From Clostridiales bacterium (GTDB lineage Bacteria; Bacillota; Clostridia; Peptostreptococcales; JAAYPU01): DNA of 10,161 nucleotides. Both the position numbers and the translations under genes were made by a program. Below the pieces are notes generated by a model. It was not told where the DNA came from. It did no database searches and was given only the letters and a program-made list of their open reading frames with translations. How positions within the stretch are numbered: the first letter of the stretch is position 1; every line of letters begins with the position of its first letter. Below, piece by piece: positions 6,469 to 10,161 of the stretch. The stretch spans positions 1-10,161 of the forward strand of contig JAAYPU010000132.1 of the NCBI GenBank assembly GCA_012519645.1, read 5' to 3'.

Positions 6469-7209
6469 TTAAAATAATCTTTTCATTTCATATAGCATAT
6501 CAATTATTCTCAGCGCATTTTCTTCAGCAGCAGTTAACGATAGAATCAATATGTCACAAGCAGAAATAATATTATCACTTGATTTTGGGGTGTTTAAGGC
6601 TGCTCGTATATCGGTATTGGAATTTTGAGATAACTGTTGCAACATACGTAAAATTGATTCAAGGGAATAGTTTGCACATCTTAGTGAACGGATAATTTTC
6701 AATCTTTTAATATCATCATTTGTATAAACACGGTAGCCATTCTGCTTCCTCTTGATTTGTATTAATCCATTCATTTCCCAATTTCGCAATGTGTCCATTG
6801 AAATATTCAGATATTCTGATACTTCTTTTCGTTTCATGAAATGTATATTCGTATCTTCACTTTTGGATAAAATATTATGAACGATTCTAATAGCTTCCTC
6901 TGCATTACAACGTTCTTGTTGTAGTCGCTCCAAATACTCCCTTGTAACCAAAATAGCTCTATCGAAATCACCTCTTGCTGAGATTTTTACCATTTCGACA
7001 ATTTTCTTTCTCAAACCATTTTGCAGTATTTCAATTTGAAATGCAGTTCGAGCAAGCTTTATCTGCATTATATGCAAATCAGTAAATATCCGATATCCAT
7101 TTTCTTGTCTTTCCGGTTTGGCGATCATTCCCCATTCTTCATATAAGCGCACTGTATTAGGATGTATGCCAACGATTGCCGCAACTTCAGAAGTTTTATA
7201 ATTTTTCAA
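6469..7209 (-). CDS. Tandem MerR-type transcriptional regulator
   Basis: A 246-residue protein with two MerR-type winged helix-turn-helix domains in one chain. The first is at about 4-70 (TSEVAAIVGIHPNTVRLYEE then ENGYRIFT); the second at about 124-190 (KRKEVSEYLNISMDTLRNWE then QNGYRVYT). A helical stretch (80-118) links them and a helical tail (212-246) follows. Ordinary MerR proteins have one such domain and act as dimers, so this one may fold as a built-in pseudo-dimer or bind two sites. There is no MerR-type metal-binding cysteine cluster. The start is TTG at 7209, with GGGAGGT (7217-7223) 7 bases upstream. It directly precedes the ABC exporter genes and most likely controls them in response to an exported compound; this is inferred from context. 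Confidence 0.9.
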   Translation of the reverse strand: MKNYKTSEVAAIVGIHPNTVRLYEEWGMIAKPERQENGYRIFTDLHIMQIKLARTAFQIEILQNGLRKKIVEMVKISARGDFDRAILVTREYLERLQQERCNAEEAIRIVHNILSKSEDTNIHFMKRKEVSEYLNISMDTLRNWEMNGLIQIKRKQNGYRVYTNDDIKRLKIIRSLRCANYSLESILRMLQQLSQNSNTDIRAALNTPKSSDNIISACDILILSLTAAEENALRIIDMLYEMKRLF

Positions 7210-7233
7210 ATTATCTACCTCCCATTATTAACA

Positions 7234-7269
7234 ACTATAGCATAACACAGATATGAAGTATGGTGTTAT
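7234..7269 (-). promoter_or_regulatory. Operator-like dyad and -10 upstream of the MerR gene
   Basis: ATAACAC (7242-7248) and GTGTTAT (7263-7269) form a perfect 7-bp dyad with centres 21 bases apart, two helical turns. Just downstream on the minus strand TATAGT (7234-7239) is a possible -10, with no good -35 at normal spacing, which would fit a promoter that depends on the regulator. Autoregulation by the tandem MerR protein is inferred. Confidence 0.5.
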
Positions 7270-7287
7270 AATGGAGGGTTTTCCTTT

Positions 7288-7375
7288 AAAACATCAGGGA
7301 CGGTACTTTTTGTTTACCTTGTGTATCGTACTGAAACATCAGGGACGGTACTTTTTGTTTACCTTGTGTATCGTA
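7288..7375 (+). repeat. Tandem GGGACGGTAC repeats at the RAYT 3' end
   Basis: Two copies (7288-7330 and 7334-7375) with a 46-base period. They are identical over 42 bases, including the extension TGTATCGTA that no other copy has. The second copy overlaps the last codons of the RAYT gene, so the first is a duplicate of the gene's 3' end. Confidence 0.92.
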
Positions 7376-8109
7376 TTCAAATTTACGCTCAATAAATCTG
7401 CAATTTGCCTATAGGATATTCCTTCCATAATCAACTTCATAATAAGCTCATCTTTTTTAATAAAGTTACTTATGTCGGTTATTCCGTTTTCCTCAAAGTA
7501 TGATTCCATTATTTTCTCTGCCCGTTTTTCTTTGTTTTCTTTTGCTTCTTCTTTTATTTCTAAATAACTTATATCATCTTCTATTTGATGGAATTCTTTA
7601 AAGTCGCTTTTTGAAATAAAGCCTCCCATAATTTCTTCTTTAGCTTGTCTGTTAACTAATATTATTTCGTCCGTCTGGTATTCTCTAATACTGCTCCACT
7701 TATAATCCTCTGCCCTTTCTACTACATTTGCTTTTACTGGATTGTTATGAATGTATCGGATGGCACCAAGTAAGTATTTTTCATCTGTAATGTTTTCACT
7801 TTTATATCTGTCCTGAACGACTGGCCCTATCCTCTTATGTCTTTGATTGTAATACATTGCATAAGATATATTTACCTTTCTCATCATACTTATAAGTGAA
7901 TGCTTTTCAGCTTGTATTATCATATGCATATGGTTATCCATAATACAATAGGCGACTATTACACATGCTATTTCTTGCGCCTTCTCTTTTATATATTGAA
8001 GGAGATTCTCTTTTTCTTGGTCTGATTCATATATCTTTTCTTTGTTAATGCCTCTCGTCATGATATGATAATACCCTGTTTCACTTTCCGCTCTTGCCTG
8101 TCTTGCCAT
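7339..8109 (-). CDS. REP-associated tyrosine transposase (RAYT, Y1 family)
   Basis: A 256-residue single-strand DNA transposase-like protein. The Y1 fold is clear: GYYHIMTRGINKEKIY (12-27), the metal-binding HUH motif His60-Met-His62 in MDNHMHMII, and the nucleophile candidate Tyr119 in IRYIHNNPVKA, the RAYT signature. A charged linker (170-215) leads to a C-terminal helix-turn-helix (about 219-250, ISYRQIADLLSVNLNTIHKV) of the type seen in many Firmicutes members. All key residues are present, so it may be active. RAYTs in characterised bacteria act on dispersed palindromic REP sequences. Here the last codons, VNKKYRP and the TGA stop, are written in the window's dispersed repeat. GGGGTGAT precedes the ATG at 8109. 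A TTTACT/TAAAAT pair with 17-base spacing (8129-8157) overlaps the upstream repeat but would leave a very short leader. Confidence 0.92.
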   Translation of the reverse strand: MARQARAESETGYYHIMTRGINKEKIYESDQEKENLLQYIKEKAQEIACVIVAYCIMDNHMHMIIQAEKHSLISMMRKVNISYAMYYNQRHKRIGPVVQDRYKSENITDEKYLLGAIRYIHNNPVKANVVERAEDYKWSSIREYQTDEIILVNRQAKEEIMGGFISKSDFKEFHQIEDDISYLEIKEEAKENKEKRAEKIMESYFEENGITDISNFIKKDELIMKLIMEGISYRQIADLLSVNLNTIHKVNKKYRP

Positions 8110-8150
8110 TTATTATCACCCCAAGATAATTTTACCAATTTTTAAATAAA

Positions 8151-8174
8151 AAGTAAACAAAAAGTACCGTCCCT
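8151..8174 (-). repeat. Inverted GGGACGGTAC repeat, RAYT 5' side
   Basis: Reverse complement of the core at 8155-8174, between the RAYT and YkvA-type genes. Here the flank also lets AACAAAA (8156-8162) pair with TTTTGTT (8174-8180) around the core; on the minus strand this hairpin is followed by TACTTTTTATTT, so it may also end the YkvA-type transcript. Confidence 0.88.
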
Positions 8175-8191
8175 TTTGTTAAAACGTGTGG

Positions 8192-8569
8192 TTAGAAAAA
8201 GAATGCTTTAATGATCAGCCATATTACAAACAGCCAGATCATGACTATGGGAATCGCGTAATACCATTTCTCCGGCTTGCCGCTTTGCCACATACCCTCA
8301 GCTTCCTTCCTGAACTTATCAAAGGTATCTTTTGGAATGAGCCGAATTGTCAGTGCAATCAAAGCGGGTAAGATGATAATATCATCGAGATAACCAAGTA
8401 CAGGTATGAAGTCAGGAATTAGGTCTATGGGCGAAAGAGCATAAACAACCGTAATCACAGCTAAAATCTTAGCTGCTATCGGTGTATCTTTGCTTTTCAG
8501 GCTTAAAAACACTGCCGGAATATCAGTTTTAAGTTGCTTTGCTCTTTCTTTTAGGTTCATGCCGTTCAT
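8192..8569 (-). CDS. YkvA/DUF1232 family membrane protein
   Basis: A 125-residue protein. The DUF1232 hallmark YALSPIDLIPDFIPVLGYLD (about 43-62) is present, preceded and followed by hydrophobic helices; a last membrane segment (about 101-125, rich in Trp, Ile and Phe) forms the C-terminus. The family is common in bacteria, membrane-associated and of unknown function. The start is uncertain: ATG at 8569 is taken, but TTG at 8572 and ATG at 8560 are also possible and only a weak AGAG lies nearby. The leader contains a palindrome (8585-8602) downstream of a conserved extended -10 promoter, so it is probably transcribed alone. The stop at 8192 is 12 bases beyond the repeat-associated hairpin. 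Confidence 0.88.
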   Translation of the reverse strand: MNGMNLKERAKQLKTDIPAVFLSLKSKDTPIAAKILAVITVVYALSPIDLIPDFIPVLGYLDDIIILPALIALTIRLIPKDTFDKFRKEAEGMWQSGKPEKWYYAIPIVMIWLFVIWLIIKAFFF

Positions 8570-8584
8570 CAACTCTACATTCTT

Positions 8585-8602
8585 AATTACACAGATGTAA
8601 TT
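8585..8602. promoter_or_regulatory. Operator-like palindrome in the YkvA-type leader
   Basis: AATTACA and TGTAATT form a perfect 7-bp inverted repeat around CAGA, between the promoter (8616-8643) and the start codon. The position and shape fit a repressor site or a small leader hairpin. No regulator can be assigned. Confidence 0.45.
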
Positions 8603-8615
8603 TATTTCTTTTCTA

Positions 8616-8643
8616 ATTGTAACATATTTTCAATATTTTAGAA
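8616..8643 (-). promoter_or_regulatory. Candidate extended -10 promoter for the YkvA-type gene
   Basis: On the minus strand TGT-TACAAT (8616-8624) lies 16 bases after TTCTAA (8638-8643), the same layout as at 728-755. The -35 is weak; the extended -10 is the convincing part. Confidence 0.5.
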
Positions 8644-8659
8644 TTATATCCGGACAAAA

Positions 8660-8683
8660 AATGAGTTGCATTTACAACTCATT
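8660..8683 (-). terminator. Rho-independent terminator of the DJ-1/PfpI gene
   Basis: AATGAGTTG (8660-8668) pairs perfectly with CAACTCATT (8675-8683) around a 6-base loop, and on the minus strand runs into TTTTTTG. It lies about 50 bases after the stop at 8731. Confidence 0.8.
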
Positions 8684-8708
8684 ATAATGGTTTGATGTTT
8701 TTAGAAAT

Positions 8709-8733
8709 ACGTTTGGGACAGTACTTTTGTTTA
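8709..8733 (+). repeat. Decayed GGGACGGTAC repeat
   Basis: ACGTTTGGGACAGTACTTTTG followed by TTTA matches the repeat with one substitution (ACAGTAC for ACGGTAC) and one T fewer in the T-run. Its TTTA supplies the TAA stop of the DJ-1/PfpI gene (8731-8733 on the minus strand). Confidence 0.65.
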
Positions 8734-9360
8734 TTGGATTGAATTCATCAACTCATAAAAAAATGTGGGTTCTTGAGTCCTATAAAGATTATACCAGGCA
8801 TCTAATGTCTTTGCAGAAAACACATCCAAAGCTTTTAAGACATGTGCGGAAAATTCCAACGGAGCTATTCCGGAAGCAGTTATCAGCTTCCCGTCAGTTA
8901 CCGCAGGCTCCTGCTTATAGTACTTCTCCCCTGCATAGTTCGGGCAGACCATTTTAAGATATCCTAAATCATTACTTGTATGACTTCTTGAATCTAGAAG
9001 TCCATTTTGAGCGAGTGACATTGTCGCACCGCATATTGCCGCTACAATTATATTCTTATCAATACATTGTTTAGCTAAATTTAATATTGGTTGATGAATT
9101 GTTTTCATCCACGTTTCACCACCAGGTAAAATCAAAGCGTCAATTTCATTTACGTTACATTCTTCCAAATCAATATCGGGTAGTATTCTCAACCCGCCCA
9201 TTGTAGTAATATAATTCTTTTCAAGTCCTAAAGTTACTACTTTAACTGGTGATGCATCCTTCCTAAAATATCTTCCTGAGTATAACTCTGCAGTCAAAAA
9301 TCCAACTTCCCAATCAGCCATTGTATCAAATACATAAAGATATACAGCATTACTATTCAT
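8731..9360 (-). CDS. DJ-1/PfpI family (class I glutamine amidotransferase-like) protein
   Basis: A 209-residue soluble protein with the DJ-1/PfpI fold: Glu18 in ADWEVG, the LILPGGETW strand-turn (77-84), and the nucleophile-elbow Cys110 in VAAICGATMSLA with His127 in SRSHTSN. This is the arrangement of the PfpI/YoaZ-like subgroup, whose members include stress proteins, glyoxalase- or deglycase-like enzymes and peptidases; which applies here cannot be told. The start at 9360 is preferred because GGAGG (9369-9373) lies 8 bases upstream; an ATG at 9375 would precede that site. The upstream neighbour is a WYL-type regulator in the same direction, separated by a strong terminator, so control by it is possible but not shown. 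The stop codon falls in a decayed repeat. Confidence 0.92.
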   Translation of the reverse strand: MNSNAVYLYVFDTMADWEVGFLTAELYSGRYFRKDASPVKVVTLGLEKNYITTMGGLRILPDIDLEECNVNEIDALILPGGETWMKTIHQPILNLAKQCIDKNIIVAAICGATMSLAQNGLLDSRSHTSNDLGYLKMVCPNYAGEKYYKQEPAVTDGKLITASGIAPLEFSAHVLKALDVFSAKTLDAWYNLYRTQEPTFFYELMNSIQ

Positions 9361-9442
9361 ACGCATGTCCTCCATTTATTATTTTTTTGATAATCAAACA
9401 TCCGTCAATGATAATGAACGATGTTTATCTTCATAATAAAAC

Positions 9443-9473
9443 AGCTTCACTGACAACTACTGTCAGTGAAGCT
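9443..9473 (-). terminator. Rho-independent terminator of the WYL regulator gene
   Basis: AGCTTCACTGACA (9443-9455) and TGTCAGTGAAGCT (9461-9473) form a perfect 13-bp stem with a 5-base loop, followed on the minus strand by GTTTTATTATG. It starts one base after the WYL gene's stop codon (9475-9477). Confidence 0.88.
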
Positions 9474-9474
9474 A

Positions 9475-10161
9475 TCATAATTGATAATATTCCATTAATT
9501 CTGATGCAACGGAAACAAGTTTTTTCTTTAAACTCTGCGGTTCAATCACTTGAATAGCCTTTCCGTAAGATAAGAGAAAATGGGGTACATATTCATGAAG
9601 TGCTCTTTCATCTATTAAAAAAACTGCTTGATTTGGTGTACGCTCTTTCAGGTAATGACCTAAAAACCAATGAATGCACAAATCGTCCAAAGCTTCTGAC
9701 CTGCCACAAATAATTACCGAGACCAACCCGTCCTTACTTTCAGAATCCGGTAAAAGATTTTGAATAAAGTATTTCCTGACAGAAAAGGCTTCCGGCCTTT
9801 TAAACATCATTTGCGTCCGTTGTATCCGAAAAATCCGTTCTGCCCGAAAGCTTCTGATTTCATTCCGAAGATGGCAAAATCCAACCGTATACCATTTATT
9901 GTTCCAATAGAGTATTCCATATGGGTCAATAACTCTTGACCGGGGTTGCTCATCATGGCTTGTACGGTATTCAATTTCTACAGAATATTCGTTTGCTACA
10001 GCCCACTCCAGTTCTTCCAATGTCAGCTTAACAGACGGTGCAATATCACAGTTTAACACTTCGAATCCGGCTATGTAACGGTTGAGGATACTTTCCTGTT
10101 CACGGTTGGAATACATTTTCAATTTTTGTGTTGCATTTTTTAACGACTCATCGAAAGGGTA
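9475..10161 (-). CDS. WYL-domain transcriptional regulator, 5' end outside window
   Basis: The frame stays open to the window edge, so 228 C-terminal residues are visible and the N-terminal helix-turn-helix is missing. A start at TTG 10122 is not favoured, since the codons before it continue a plausible protein (YPFDESLKNATQKLK). The WYL domain begins near LTLEELEWAVANEYSVEIEY and contains DPYGILYWNNKWYTVGFC; the name-giving Trp-Tyr-Leu is Trp-Tyr-Thr here (about residue 90 of the visible part). SFRAERIFRI and a C-terminal WCX-like region follow, as in YafY/DeoR-type regulators. WYL domains in known members sense ligands such as nucleic acid or nucleotides. The DJ-1/PfpI gene lies downstream in the same direction and is a possible target. 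Confidence 0.9.
   Translation of the reverse strand, partial: YPFDESLKNATQKLKMYSNREQESILNRYIAGFEVLNCDIAPSVKLTLEELEWAVANEYSVEIEYRTSHDEQPRSRVIDPYGILYWNNKWYTVGFCHLRNEIRSFRAERIFRIQRTQMMFKRPEAFSVRKYFIQNLLPDSESKDGLVSVIICGRSEALDDLCIHWFLGHYLKERTPNQAVFLIDERALHEYVPHFLLSYGKAIQVIEPQSLKKKLVSVASELMEYYQL

Larger units (their letters stand above)
7288..8174 (-). mobile_element. RAYT gene flanked by inverted GGGACGGTAC repeats
   Basis: The transposase gene at 7339-8109 lies between repeat copies at 7288-7375 (plus orientation) and 8151-8174 (minus orientation). The inverted pair is perfect over 22 bases (7341-7362 and 8153-8174). No target duplication is obvious, as expected for Y1 transposases, which do not make one. 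The exact ends of the unit are uncertain. Confidence 0.65.
8609..8683. repeat. Terminator-promoter module, copy B
   Basis: Partner of 721-795, with the same order and similar spacing between terminator hairpin and extended -10. The hairpin arms differ in sequence from copy A but still pair perfectly. It separates the DJ-1/PfpI and YkvA-type genes. Confidence 0.7.

Noticed and set aside
3878..7375. Multiple near-identical short repeats suggesting a CRISPR array
   Set aside because: Spacing is irregular (27 and 46 bases in tandem pairs, otherwise hundreds to thousands), one copy is inverted, there are no unique spacers of constant length and no cas genes. A RAYT-linked repeat explains them better.
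9375..9412. TTGACG on the minus strand as a -35 for the DJ-1/PfpI gene
   Set aside because: The only reasonable -10 is 19 or more bases away and would place the transcript start at the ribosome binding site.

Overview
The window looks like part of a low-GC Firmicutes (Clostridia-type) chromosome. The AT-rich intergenic spaces, strong GGAGG-type ribosome binding sites, TTG starts and the protein families present (DUF1062, DUF3788, a GHKL kinase remnant, ABC-2 exporter, tandem MerR regulator) all fit. This is inference from composition and families, not a species call. Nearly all genes are on the minus strand; the only plus-strand gene trace is a broken histidine kinase.

From the low end: a DUF3788 protein (178-648) with its own terminator. 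Next comes an overlapping pair in minus-strand order, a cysteine-rich protein (1340-1912) followed by a DUF1062 zinc-ribbon protein (790-1347). An AraC-type regulator with a GyrI-like ligand domain lies at 2028-2861. A very short LemA-like membrane protein (3008-3334) appears to use a CTG start. The remnant of a GHKL sensor kinase (3472-3824, plus strand) and a membrane-anchored trypsin-like protease (3940-4773) then converge on a shared terminator. A drug/peptide-exporter-like operon follows: tandem-MerR regulator (6469-7209), ABC ATPase (5668-6393), ABC-2 permease (4928-5671), with an ATGA overlap between the last two. Then a REP-associated tyrosine transposase (RAYT, 7339-8109), a YkvA/DUF1232 membrane protein (8192-8569), a DJ-1/PfpI protein (8731-9360) and a WYL-domain regulator cut by the window end (9475-10161).

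The most striking feature is a dispersed repeat with the core AGGGACGGTACTTTTTGTTT. There are full copies at 63-91, 3915-3947, 4791-4823, 7288-7330 and 7334-7375, a shortened copy at 3888-3911, an inverted copy at 8151-8174 and a decayed copy near 8709-8733. It flanks the RAYT gene in inverted orientation, and the gene's last codons are themselves written in the repeat. It also brackets the protease gene in direct orientation. This looks like a REP/RAYT-type system in a Firmicute, possibly with a passenger gene.

A second, unrelated dispersed element is a terminator-plus-promoter module of about 75 bp found at 721-795 and 8609-8683. Its promoter half is conserved, while its hairpin arms differ in sequence but keep their pairing.
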